Below are positions 11,284 to 23,600 of a stretch of 64,000 nt of DNA, piece by piece. The notes under the pieces were generated by a model, which made no database searches, was not told the DNA's origin, and saw only the letters and a list, made by a program, of their open reading frames with translations. Origin of the DNA: Pseudo-nitzschia pungens (lineage: Eukaryota; Bacillariophyta; Bacillariophyceae; Bacillariales; Bacillariaceae); NCBI GenBank assembly GCA_037355855.1, contig CM074762.1, forward strand, positions 248,001 to 312,000, in the 5' to 3' direction. Position numbers and translations under genes: made by a program. Position 1 is the first letter of the stretch; the number at the start of each line of letters is the position of its first letter.

Positions 11284-13781
11284 TCATTGTTGTTGTTGTT
11301 GTTGTTGTTGTTCTTTTTCTTGCTCTTGTTTCCGTCGTTCTTCTTGTTGTTCTTGTTGTTGTCGTACTCGTTGAAGCAGTGCCGACCGCATGCGGCGTAG
11401 GCCACCGAATGGTTCCCAGTGGTATCGGGACGACACAATTGCCATGTCGTCGCCTACGCCGCCTCGGTCTCCACGGAACGTGCTCGTGCTCGTGCTGGAG
11501 CTCCTAGTTGAACCGGTACTCGTACTATGATTCGTGTTCGTATTCGTGTTCGTATTCCTTGTCGCACTCGTATTCCTAGTCGCATTCCTCGTCGGACTCT
11601 CACTCTCACTCGCATTCCCAGTCGCACTCGCACTCGTGCAAGCAACCGGGCTCGCGCGGCTCGCGTTCGCACACCCGGTCGTCGGTGCGGACCCCAACGC
11701 CAGGCACACCCGAATCTCGGTCTCCGCGAGCCATAGCGCCAGGTCTTCGTGCCCCTCCATGCCCGCCAGATCGGACGGACAGTACCCCTCGCTGTCGGGT
11801 CCGATGGCGGTCAGAATCCGCGAGCCGAAGGGCTCCTGCGGTTGCGGTTGCGGGCGATCTCCGGACTTGGACTGCCATTGTTGTTGTTGCTGCTGCTGCT
11901 GCTGCTCGTGCTCGCGTCTTTGCTCCCCCTCCCGTTGATGCACGTGTTTGCGCTTGCGTTTGTGTTTGTGTTCCCCGGGTGCTGGCCACCGCTCCCCCCC
12001 GGGCCGCCCGTCGCCCCGCAAGACGCTTGCAAATTGATCTTGCACCATCCACCGGGCCACGTCGGCCTGTCCCCGCTGGGCGGCCTTGTGCAATACCCCG
12101 TGCCCGTTGTGATTGACCAGGGTGAGGTTGCACCCCCTCGATCGGAGCCACTTTAGGGCTTCCACCCCACGCGCCTTGTCGGCACTGTCGTTGTCGTTGT
12201 CGTTGCAATGGTCCTTGCCACTGCCATTGCCACTGCCACTGCCACTGTCGGTCCCCTGGCTGCACCACAGGACGGGGGAACACCCAAAGCTGTTGACGCC
12301 GTGCATGTCGCATCCGTGTGCGGAGAGAATCTCCATGACCGGCAGGTGCCGCTGCCAGCAGGCCCATCCAAAGGCGGTGGTCCCGTCCTGCGTCTTGGCC
12401 TCGAGGATCTCGGCAAGGGTCGGTTTTCTGCGACGGGTTTGGCCCGAACGGGCATGGCCATCGTCGTTGGCGGTTTTGGTTTTGGTGTCGTGCGGAGTGA
12501 CGTCGTCGTCGTCATCGTCGCCGTCATCTCCGCCATCATCGCTGGCCAGCGACAGGAGGTACGTCACGACGGCCGGATGCCCGTTGCGGGCCGCCCAGTG
12601 CAGAGCGGTCCGTCCCCGGAAGGATCGCTTCCCGGTCTGGGATTGTCGGGGATCGCAGTCGCAGACCTCCACCAGGTACCGGACCATTTCCAGGTGCCCG
12701 CCCCCCGCGGCCCACAGGAGGGGGGTCGATCCCCTCGCGTCCGCGTCGGCGGACGGTCGGTAGCCCTTTTCCTCGACCGCCCGTTTGAGGCCGCGCAGGT
12801 TTCCGCTGCGGACGCAGTCCATGGGATCCTCGTTGTCGTTGTTGTCGTCGTCGTCGTCGTTGTTTTTGTTGTCGTTGTCGTTGTTGCTATCGTTGTTGCT
12901 ATCGTTGCGACTGTTGCGATGGTCGTCGTGGTTCGTTTTGCATCGAGTTGTGGTTGCGGCGGATGCAGCGGCGAGTGTTTGCGCGCTTTTGGGATCGTAC
13001 ACCACCATGGCTCCCGCACCGATCGAGGTCGACTGCGCGGCGTTGGTAGCGGTGGAGTACTCCAACCGATGGGATTGCTGCTGGTGCCACCAGAGTCCCT
13101 GTCGGGAGAGAAGCGTGATAGCAGCAGTGTCGTGAGTTAGACGCAAAACCGTGACCGTCCATCCCGAACCATTCGTGTGCGCACCTTCCACCGTCTGCGT
13201 CTGCGTCTACACATCATAAATATATCATATCCTATAATATAGGCATACAAAATATGTGTCCTATCCCTCCCGCCCTCCCTCACTCCATCATTCATTCACT
13301 CATTCGTTCACTCATTCGTTCACTCACTGACCTTTTCTCCCTTGCACCACTGAATGCAGTGCGGACAGGGAAGCCTCCCGGAGTTTCGCAGCCACAGCGA
13401 TCGCTCCACCGAGATCATGGACAAAATTCCAGAGGCCTGCGACCGGACGTCCGGAACCATGCCGAATTCCGGGTGGCTTCGAATGCGATCCTCCAGGAGG
13501 GGAACCATGGCATCGGCCAGCTGCTTCGGGGAGGAGATCGGACGGGGCAATCCCCAGGCGGACACCAGGGTGACGATGGCTGCGTCCATTCCTTTCAGAG
13601 ACGACGATGGAGTCTGCTGGTTGAGAGTGCCGTTGCTTTTGCTGGTGATGTTGCTGTTGCTATCGCTGTTGGTTTTGGTTTCGGAACTCGCGGCCTCGCG
13701 CTTCCACTGGTGATACAGCGTCAGAGCGATGCGAGACTCGGCATCGTGCGGTTTTCCCGTGTTCTTGTTGTTGTTGTTAGA

Positions 13782-13812
<31 letters not shown>

Positions 13813-14072
13813 TTGTTGTTGTTATTGTTACGCCTGTTTTTGTGGCTCCCCTTCGTCTTGGGAAAGGACAGCGATTTTCGAACCAGCTGCCGGAGGCGGT
13901 CCTTGTGCTCGGTGTAATAATCGTGGTGGAGCTCGCAAACGGCCCCCTCTAGACAGAGGGAGAGGAAATCTTCTCGCTCGCTCCGAGAGGGGTGGCCCCC
14001 GATGTCTTTGTTGGGATTGGGATTGTCGTATTCGCCGTTGTCGGTGTCGATGGCGGTGTTGTTGTCTCGCAT
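11284..14072 (-). CDS. Ankyrin-repeat protein, two exons
   Basis: Exon 1 (14072-13332) starts at ATG and ends at a phase-0 GTCAGT donor. Exon 2 (13206-11284) follows a TGTAG acceptor. The joined product is 887 aa. Exon 2 alone has no ATG near its start, which supports joining. Exon 1 carries poly-Asn runs, a helical segment (GMDAAIVTLVSAWGLPRP) and a CPHC pair close to the junction. Exon 2 has about five ankyrin-type repeats (GSTPLLWAAGGGHLEMVRYL, GRTALHWAARNGHPAVVTYL, GTTAFGWACWQRHLPVMEIL, GHGVLHKAAQRGQADVARWM, CPSDLAGMEGHEDLALWL). These are interrupted by Asp-, Asn- and Gln-rich insertions, and the C-terminus is Gln-rich. Ankyrin repeats mediate protein-protein contacts, but the partner and location are unknown. 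The donor is not the canonical GTRAGT, so the exact junction is less certain than the pairing. Confidence 0.8.
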
Positions 14073-14619
14073 TCTTGTTGGCTTTTACGATTGAGTCCAT
14101 ACAGCAGTTAGTAGGCAAAAAGTAGTGCTTGCTCTTCTCACTGTGCTCGGGAGTCAACGACGATGCAGCGCTCGGGGATTAGAGATCAATCCTCATCATT
14201 ATTTTGTTCGTTGCGGCCGAGAAGCTTGAAGCTGTCAGTGTTGTTGAATTATTGAGCCGTCCCGTCAACCAATTTTGTTGATGTGAGAAAAAAACGAAGT
14301 TGTGCGAAGTACCGTACGGTAAGATCTTACGGTAAGGTTAATACGATTGGCGCCTCCGGTAAGCGTGTGGAGTTGTAAATGTCCGTAACGTCCTTTTCGG
14401 GGATTGATTGTAATAATTTATGTATTAATTACGCATGATATATATTCGTAATTTATGTGTTAAGTATAATATTATTTATTGGTGATATTCGAATAATTAG
14501 TCTAGATTTGTTTATGTTTGTTATGGAAGTATGTGATAATGAATTCTTGACACATAATAATATGTGTGCCACGTCACAAATAATGTAATATTACATGTGC
14601 ATATTAGTTTCGCTCATTA
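14073..14619. other. AT-rich spacer before satellite block
   Basis: The first 200 bp are upstream of the ankyrin gene and include the motif ACGGTAAGATCTTACGGTAA at about 14318. From about 14400 the base composition becomes AT-rich with no coding frame, leading into the 143-bp satellite. Confidence 0.5.
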
Positions 14620-16120
14620 GGCCCCTCAAGTAGGATTAGTACCAGATATACATACCCCAACTCTTAGCAGCCCTTTATTATTAGAGATACAGTGGGCTAG
14701 GATAAGAACTGAACTGTAGAACGGAAAAGGCAATACTAAACAGGATGCTAGAAAGGATGCTAGGCCCTTCCAGTAGGATTTGTACCATATCTACATACCC
14801 CAAGACTTAGCAGCCCTATATTATTAGAGATACAGGGTGCTAAGATGAGGACGGAACTGTAGATCTGAAAAGGCGATACTAAATAGGATGCTAGACAGAA
14901 TGCTAGGCCCTTCCAGCAGGATTTGTACCAGATCTACACACCCTAACTCTTAACAGCCCTAAATTATAAGATATATTGGATGCAAAGATAAGGGCGGAAC
15001 TGTAGATCTGAAAAGGCGATACTAAACAGGATGCTAGACAGGATGCTAGGCCCTTCAAGTAGGATTTGTACCAGATGTACATACCCCAACTCTTAGCAGC
15101 CCTATAATATAAGATATATTAATATAAGATTTATTGGATGCTAAGATAAGAACGGAACTGTAGAACGAAAATGGCAATACTAAACAGGATGCTAGACAGA
15201 ATGCTAGGCCCTTCCAGTAGGATTTGTACCAGATTCTTTACATACCCCAAGTCTTAAGAGCCCTAAATTTTAAGATATGTTGGATGCTAAGATAAGAACG
15301 GAACTGTAGATCTGAAAAGGCGATACTAAACAGGATGCTAGACAGAATGCTAGGCCCTTCCAGTGGGATTTGTACCAGATCTACATACCCTAACTCTTAA
15401 CAGCCCTAAATTATAAGATATATTGGATGCTAAGATAAGAACGGAACTGTAGATCTGAAAAGGCGATACTAAACAGGATGCTAGACAGAATGCTAGGCCC
15501 TTCCAGTGGGATTTGTACCAGATCCACATACCCCAAGACTTAGCAGACCTAAATTATAAGATATATTGGATGCTAAGATAAGAACGGAACTGTAGATCTG
15601 AAAAGGCGATACTAAACAGGATGCTAGACAGAATGCTAGGCCCTTCCAGTAGGATTTGTACCAGATTTACATACCCCAAGTGTTTGCACCCCCTAGATTA
15701 TTAGAGATACAGGGTGCTAAGATAAGAACTGAACTGTAGAACGGAAAAGGCAATACTAAACAGGATGCTAGACAGAATGCTAGGCCCTTCCAGTAGGATT
15801 AGTACCATATCTACATACCCCAAGACTTAGCAGCCCTATATTATTAGAGATACAGGGTGCTAAGATGAGGACGGAACTGTAGATCTGAAAAGGCGATACT
15901 AAACAGGATGCTAGACAGAATGCTAGGCCCTTCCAGTAGGATTAGTACCAGATTTACATACCCCAAGTCTTTGCACCCCCTAGATTATTAGAGATACAGG
16001 GTGCTAAGATAAGAACGGAACTGTAGATCTGAAAAGGTGATACCAAACAGGATACTATACAGGATGCTAGGCCCTTCCAGTAGGATTAGTACCAGATTTA
16101 CATACCCCAAGTCTTAGCTA
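14620..16120. repeat. 143-bp satellite, about 10.3 tandem copies
   Basis: The start of the unit (AGGCCCTTCCAGTAGGAT or close variants) recurs at 14620, 14763, 14906, 15049, 15207, 15353, 15496, 15639, 15783, 15926 and 16070. Spacing is 143-144 bp except for one 158-bp unit (with a duplicated AATATAAGATTTATTGG segment) and one of 146 bp. Units share ACATACCCCAA, TGTAGATCTGAAAAGGCGAT and ACTAAACAGGATGCTAGACA. No open frame spans it. Confidence 0.97.
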
Positions 16121-17760
16121 CAACTAGTACTAGAATAGGGTGCTATTAGTAGATTCATCTGAGGACTAGCCTAGAATCAACTGAGGATAGATCAACTAGT
16201 ACTACAACCACCAGTCACTACAACTAATATTAGAGGGCAGTCACTACAACTAATAGTAGAGGGTGCTTTTAGTAGTTGATTTAGAGGGTGCTATTAGTAG
16301 TTGATTTGTCTGGAGAGTAGCCTAGAATCAACTGAGGATAGATTTACTACTTCAACCACCAGTCACTACTACTTCTATTACTAGTAGAGGGTGCTATTAG
16401 TAGATTCATCTCAGGACTACAAATACTAGTACTAGTAGAAGGTGGTATTACTAGTAGTACTTGATTTGCCTGGGGAATAGCCTAGAATAAACTGAGGATA
16501 GATCATTTCCTACTACTAGTAGAACCACCAGTCACTACTAGCTATACTACTTAGATTCGTCTGGGGACTAGCATACAATCAACTGAGGAGAGATCATCTA
16601 CTACACCCACAAGTTAGTACTACTACTACTAGGAGTGGGTGGTATTAGTAGATTCATCTGAGGACTAATGGAGAATCAACTGATGATAGATCATCTAGTA
16701 GTACAAGAATCACCAGTTACTACTACTACAAATACTAGTAGTAGAAGGTGTTATTAGTAGTAGTTGATTCGTCTGGGGAATAGCCTAGAATAAACTGAGG
16801 ATAGATCATTTCCTACTACTAGTAGAACCACCAGTCACTACTAGCTGCTATACTACTTAGATTTGTCTGGGGACTAGCATACAATCAACTGAGGATAGAT
16901 TTACTACTTCAACCACAAGTTACTACTACTACTAGGAGTGGGTGGTATTAGTAGATTCATCTGAGGACTAATGGAGAATCAACTGATGATAGATCATCTA
17001 GTAGTACAAGAATCACCAGTTACTACTACTACAAATACTAGTAGTAGAAGGTGTTATTAGTAGTAGTTGATTCGTCTGGGGAATAGCCTAGAATAAACTG
17101 AGGATAGATCATTTCCTACTAAATAATAATATTATGCTTGACAGGATCCTAAGCCAGTGTTATTCGTAGTTGATTTGTCTGGAGACTAGCCTATAATCAA
17201 CTGAGGATAGATTTACTACTTCAACCACCAGTCACTACTACTATTACTAGAGTAGAGGGCGCTATTAGTAGATTCATCTGAGGACTAGCCTAGAATCAAC
17301 TGAGGATAGATCAACTACTAAAATTACCAGTCACTACTACTAATAGTAGAGGGTGCTATTAGTAGTTGATTTGTCTGGAGAGTAGCCTAGAATCAAGAAC
17401 TGAAGATAAATCTACTATTAAAACCACCAGTCACTACGATTAGTACTACTAGTAGAGGGTGCTATTAGTAGTTGATTCGTCTGAAGACTAGTCTAGAATC
17501 AACTGAGGATAGATCTAATACTACCAAAACCACCAGTCACTACTATTAGTACTAGTAGAGGGTGCTATTAGTAGTTGATTTGGCTGGAGACTAGCCTAGA
17601 ATCAACTGAGGATAGATCTACTACTTCAACCACCAGTTACTACTACTAGTACTAGTACTAGTATAGGGTGCTATTAGTAGATTCATCTGAGGACTAGCCT
17701 AGAATCAACTGAGGATAGATCCACCACGAAAACCACCAGTCACTACTATTAGTAGTTTTA
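16121..17760. repeat. ~100-bp satellite with a ~300-bp higher-order repeat
   Basis: About fifteen units share AGAATCAACTGAGGATAGAT, CACCAGTCACTACTACTA and GGTGCTATTAGTAG. The anchor GAGGATAGAT or a variant recurs roughly every 100 bp from 16181 to about 17708. The block 16441-16740 is repeated almost base for base at 16741-17040 (three successive monomers in the same order). A short AT-rich interruption lies near 17120-17160. Confidence 0.93.
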
Positions 17761-19916
17761 CATTATTAAAGCCAGGGCTTTCCATATAAACAACGTTGTA
17801 TGACTCTGCGATTATTAGGCTATACGAAGTAAACAACATTGTATGACTGCTGCGATTATAATATACAATTTGAAATCAAAAATAATTCGTACTACGACAT
17901 GCTATATTCTAATTTTGTATTGCCATACCTCATTTGTAATCATTTTTAATGGCTTCCACAGAATTAAGTGTTTTTCACTAGGTTTTAACAGTTCACTTTC
18001 TCGTAGAAGCCTACCACAAAAAACCTTTTTTTACGACTTTTTCACTTTTCTCCACCCCCAGACCCCCAGTTCTGCCGAACTAAGACCTACGTTCTAAAAA
18101 TGTTTATGAAATTCCAATTTTTACAACTCCACTAATTACAAACCTCTGGTCCGAAATACCGGAGCGTCTAGCCCGTATTTTTGGGTTGTACGAGTAACTT
18201 ACGAGAAAGCCTTACGAGTACCGGGTAGGCAACTGATACCAGGGGTGATAATAGAAAGGGGTGTGCCACTGCGCGATGGAAAAAATTACCTACCGGGTAC
18301 GAATGCGTGGCACAACTAACAAAACCTGTCCCCCAGAATTTCTTTTTTATTTGTTTTTTACTAACAAACACTAGTTAAAATACCTTACCTTCAGATACCG
18401 GTAGGTGATAACTCTATCAAAAATCAATTCTAATCTCTATTTCAAATACCTGCAATAGTTTAAAATGTTTTAAACAAGAATGTACAATAATAATGAGGTT
18501 TTGAACGAGTCTAAAGTCATCTATTACTCTTATTCACTAAGATCTTACAGACTGAGTAGCTTTTAACTACCTTCGGTGGATTTTCCTACTTAAATAAGTA
18601 AGAGTACTACGTATATTGAGTGATTCCCGGAATTACATATTACGTTTTTAGGCGTTCATATCTTAGGTAAAAAACATTCCCGGAATAACCAGACTCGTAT
18701 ATCTGATTCAAATGTTCATATAACCTTGTAGTGCCGTCTGTCCGACTACAAGCGTGCATAAAAATAGATGGAATTTAAAAATCAAAAATTTGACACGTGT
18801 AATCAAACATGTGTGACGACGCGGACAAAAAATAAGTAGATGCGCCGGTTGGCAGTTAATAGAGGATTTTGGTTTCTTTGGACAAGATTCCAAATTCCAA
18901 AATAGGCCTCGTGCGTTGAGACAAATCTAGTTCTTCCGTTGGGTGCGCAATTTTTATATGTGTTTATTAATTCCGGGAAAGCTAATATGTAATACTCCGA
19001 TATGTAATTCCGGGAATCACTCATTATATATACAATAAGATCTTAGTCTTACGAAGCATATCATACGTGTATATCGTATGTCCGTATGTCCGAATAACAC
19101 GTCCAAACACACTACCCTGCTTCAAAAACTTTTGAATCACACTTCCTTTGATCGAATCCTTCCTGACGTTTTCATCACCAATCCATTGGATCTTCTCGTT
19201 ATTGTCATATCTTCAACTGTTTCAATCTTAGCATTCATTCAACTCTCAAACTCTTTGTAAAACTCTTTTCATTTGTAATCTTTCCTTCTTGTTGCCAATC
19301 ATTGTCTTCTACGTATCAATCGATTCAATTCAATCGCTCTTCCATAACTCAAATTGCTCCATCATCTTACGGTCGATCTATGCAATCGAATCAATCCATG
19401 TTACAATCAGCAATTCATTTCATTTCTGTTTCCATTCTATCAATCATTTTCCTTCATACGATTGATCAATATTATTAATCTTTTCTCCAATCTTTCCATG
19501 CGATCAAACCATACTCCGTAGCATTGTTCTTTCTTCATTTGTTCGATCGATCAACCGGTAATTCAAACTCAGCTTTGCATGATTGCAAGCTTTAAATCGT
19601 TCAACCACCAATCTTTCGCATTGATCGCTCTTAACTTCCGTATCCATTGCATCATTCCATTATATCATTTCGTCGTATTATTCCATTAAGTATTCTGCCG
19701 TATCATGCCACTGATGCATTTCTCCGTTATTCAGTGCATCGTCTGCTCGCTGATTCATTGCTCTGTTAAATCATCTATCCATTAAAGCGATCATTAATTC
19801 ATTAATTCTTCCGTACCGCAATCATGTTCAATATCTCCGTGCCTCCGTGTATCATCATCTCTGTGCATCATCATTCCATTATCCATTGAATCATCAAATA
19901 ACCTCACTACCCTGAT
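17761..19916. other. AT-rich non-coding region
   Basis: No gene is supported. A direct repeat of about 33 bp lies at 17786-17860 (AACAACGTTGTATGACT and AACAACATTGTATGACT). The fold-back element listed separately lies at about 18536-19050. From 19070 to 19900 the sequence is a T/C-rich mosaic of ATTC- and CAATC-containing words without an open frame. Confidence 0.5.
18536..19050. mobile_element. Candidate fold-back/MITE-like element
   Basis: A 23-bp sequence starting GAGTGATTCCCGGAATTACA at 18618-18640 is present as an exact reverse complement at 19000-19022. Outside it, CTAAGATCTTA occurs on the left (about 18537) and its reverse complement on the right (about 19038). A second inverted pair based on TTCCCGGAAT lies inside (about 18676-18690 and 18966-18978). 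There is no transposase frame between the arms. This fits a non-autonomous inverted-repeat element, but no target-site duplication was confirmed. Confidence 0.5.
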
Positions 19917-20210
19917 TCAAAGGAGTTGGAGTGAGAGACTGGAGAATTCCTTATCTGGCGGCTGCTCCCTAAATTCATCTGCCAATTCAGACATCCAGTT
20001 TGCTGGACGTTGATCCTTGTTTCTTTCAATTTCCCAACATTGTATGGTGGCATACGGACCGTCACATACAGCACATAGTGGTCGTATCTTTGGAATGTCG
20101 ATTGCCCGGAGTGGACAGTTCTTCGCGATATGCCCCTTCTCCTGACACCAGCGGCAAATTGTATCTTTTAACCAGGCCATTGACTCAAATTTCAAACAAC
20201 CGTCTACCAT
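19917..20210 (-). pseudogene. Gag-like zinc-knuckle fragment (Copia-type retroelement remnant)
   Basis: This 97-aa frame carries a complete CCHC zinc knuckle (CRWCQEKGHIAKNC, spacing C-x2-C-x4-H-x4-C). A second motif follows (RPLCAVCDGPYATIQCW) that resembles the paired motif in diatom Copia-like Gag proteins, with a Tyr where His would be expected. An in-frame stop lies just upstream of the first Met, and no protease, integrase or reverse transcriptase follows. It is therefore a remnant, or conceivably a small domesticated gene. There are no long terminal repeats in view. Confidence 0.6.
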
Positions 20211-20690
20211 AGCTTGACACGGTCGTGGTCAAATCTCACTGAGAGACGGAGCAAGGTACCGTTCGAACCAATTGAAGCCGACAAAAAAACCGCTTCAATG
20301 TACAATATTTTCATCTTTCGTATTCCACGAAGAGGAAGAGAAGTTAGGTTGAGATCGAAAATGTAACAAGAACAAGCCAACCAATAAACAACAAAACACA
20401 ATCAAGCTGGAGTTTGCATTGGCAACAAATTGACAAAACTTGTTTCAGGATTTCAAACCTTACCGAAGTACAAGCGGGTCAATTGGTCCTTCATCGGAGC
20501 TTCGAGAGGTTAAATCCCAGTCAGTTTGTTTATGACTGAGAGATAATTCTTAATTCGTAATATACTTAAACATGAGACCTTTCATGCATTGCAATGACAA
20601 TCATTCTTCACATCTTTCTCAAACTGTTTGCGAGCTCAACTAGAGACAATGATTCAATTGTTTCAACAATTCAATCTAAGTAGGGATACT
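20211..20690. other. 3' flank of the LRR receptor gene
   Basis: This lies between the stop of the LRR receptor (20691) and the gag fragment. No conserved coding frame is seen. It would contain the 3' UTR of the receptor gene. Confidence 0.4.
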
Positions 20691-23600
20691 TCATGTCAAA
20701 GTATTATTATCTGAAAGAAATAGAAATAAACGCAGCATGAAATGAATGAGGATACCATGGTCTTCTGCAAAAAGACTAATGGAAACAACCCAATCAATGA
20801 AAAACATCTTCAAACAACCTACATAAATACAAGTAGCTCAATTGCGTCAGCAATTCAATCTCCGTGGGGATACTTCCATCTAACTCATTGTTATCTGAAA
20901 CAAATAATGCAAGCCATGAAAAGCAAATGTAAGATTATCAAAAATAGCATGCCAAGGGCTTCTGCAACAAGAATTATTGAAACAACCCAATCAATGAAAA
21001 ACATCTTCATAATACCTACATAAATACAAGTTGGTCAATTGCGTCAGCAATCCAATCTCCGTGGGGATACTTCCATCTAACTCATTGTTATCTGAAACAA
21101 ATAATGCAAGTCATGAAAAGCAAATGTAAGATTATCAAAAATAGCATGCCAAGGGCTTCTGCAACAAGACTCATGGAAACAACCCAATCAATGAAAAACA
21201 TCTTCAAACAACCTACGTAAATCCAATTCGGTCAATTGTGTCAGCAATCCAATCTCCGTGGGGATACTTCCATCTAACTCATTGTTATCTGAAACAAATA
21301 ATGCAAGTCATGAAAAGTAAATGTAAGATTATCAAAAATAGTAACAACACAGGACAAGGTTGTTAAGTAATAGAAAACAGAAAGGCGTGCAACAAGACCT
21401 ATCAAAACAACCCAATCAATGAAAAACATCTTCACAAAACCTACGTAAATGCAAGTTGGTCAATTGTGTCAGCAATCCAATCTCCGTGGGGATACTTCCA
21501 TCTAACACATTGTTATCTGAAACAAATAATGCAAGTCATGAAAAGCAAATGTTAGATTATCAAAAATAGCATGCCAAGGTCTTTCTGCAACAAGAATTAT
21601 CGAAAAAAAACCCAATCAATGAAAAACATCTTCGAACAACCTACATAAATACAAGTAGCTCAATTGTGTCAGCAATCCAATCTCCGTGGGGATACTTCCA
21701 TCTAACACATTGTTATCTGAAACAAATAATGCAAGTCATGAAAAGCAAATGTTAGATTTTCAAAAATAGCATGCCAAGGTCTTTCTGCAACAAGACTTAT
21801 CGAAAAAAACCCAATCAATGAAAAACATCTTCGAACAACCTACATAAATACAAGTAGCTCAATTGTGTCAGCAATCCAATCTCCGTGGGGATACTTCCAT
21901 CTAACTCATTGTTATCTGAAAGAAATAATGCAAGTCATGAAAAGCAAATGTAAGATTATCAAAAATAGCATGCCAAGGTCTTTCTGCAACAAGACTTATC
22001 GAAACAACCCAATCAATGAAAAACATCTTCATAATACCTACCTAGATACAAGTATCTCAATTGTGTCAGCAATCCAATCTCCGTGGGGATACTTCCATCT
22101 AACCCATTGTTATCTGAAAGAAATAATGCAAGTCATGAAAAACAAATGTAAGATTATCAAAAATAGCATGCCAAGGGCTTCTGCAACAAGACTTATCGAA
22201 ACAACCCAAACAATGAAAAACATCTTCAAACAACCTACTTAAATCCAATTCGGTCAATTGTGTCAGCAATCCAATCTCTGTGGGGATATTTCCTGTCAAG
22301 GCATTCTCCTCTGAAAGAAATAGAAATAAACGCAGCATAAAATGAATGATGATACCATGGTCTTTTTCGACACAACTCATGGAAACAACCCAATCAATGA
22401 AAAACATCTTCATAATACCTACCTAGATACAAGTAGCTCAATTGTGTCAGCAATCCAATCTCTGTGGGGATATTTGTGTCTAACCCATTGTTATCTGAAA
22501 GAAATAATGCAAGTCATGAAAAGTAAATGTAAGATTATGAAAAATAGCATGCCAAGGGCTTCTGCAACAAGACTTATCGAAACAACACAATAAATAAAAA
22601 CATCTCCATAATACCAACCTAAATACAAGTATCTCAATTGTGTCAGCAATCTAATCTCCGTGGGGATATTTCCTGTCAAGGCATTCTCGTCTGAAAGAAA
22701 TAGAAATAAACGCAGCATAAAATGAATGAGGATACCATGGTCTTTTTCGACACAACTCATGGAAACAACCCAATCAATGAAAAACATCTTCATAATACCT
22801 ACCTAGATACAAGTAGCTCAATTGTGTCAGCAATCCAATCTCTGTGGGGATATTTGTGTCTAACCCATTGTTAGCTGAAAGAAATAATGCAAGTCATGAA
22901 AAGCAAATGTAAGATTATGAAAAATAGCATGCCAAGGGCTTCTGCAACAAGACTTATCGAAACAACACAATAAATGAAAAACATCTTCGTAATACCTACC
23001 TAGATACAAGTTGATCAATTGTGTCAGCAATCCAATCTCTGTGGGGATATTTGTGTCTAACCCATTGTTAGCTGAAAGAAATAATGCAAGTCATGAAAAG
23101 CAAATGTAAGATTATGAAAAATAGCATGCCAAGGGCTTCTGCAACAAGACTTATCGAAACAACACAATAAATGAAAAACATCTTCGTAATACCTACCTAA
23201 ATACAAGTTGATCAATTGTGTCAGCAATCCAATCTCCGTGGGGATACTTCCATCTAACTCATTGTCATCTGAAACAAATAATGCAAGTCATGAAAAGCAA
23301 ATGTAAGATTATCAAAAATAGCATGCCAAGGTCTTCTGCAACAAGACTTATCGAAAAAAACCCAATCAATGAAAAACATCTTCATAATACCTACCTAGAT
23401 ACAAGTATCTCAATTGTGTCAGCAATCTAATCTCCGTGGGGATACTTCCATCTAACTCATTGTTATCTGAAACAAATAATGCAAGTCATGAAAAGCAAAT
23501 GTTAGATTATCAAAAATAGCATGCCAAGATCTTGTGCAACAAGACCTATCAAAACAACCCAATCAATGAAAAACATCTTCACAAAACCTACGTAAATGCA

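Noticed and set aside
12208..13140. 310-codon plus-strand frame opposite the ankyrin exon
   Set aside because: The ankyrin repeats on the other strand are clear; this frame is a composition effect.
14620..17760. CRISPR array
   Set aside because: Repeats are continuous 143-bp and ~100-bp units without unique spacers of fixed length, and the genome is eukaryotic.
22342..22593. Small plus-strand frames within the LRR array (SAIQSPWGYFHLTHCYLK-type)
   Set aside because: They recur only because they are antisense to the duplicated LRR exons and introns.
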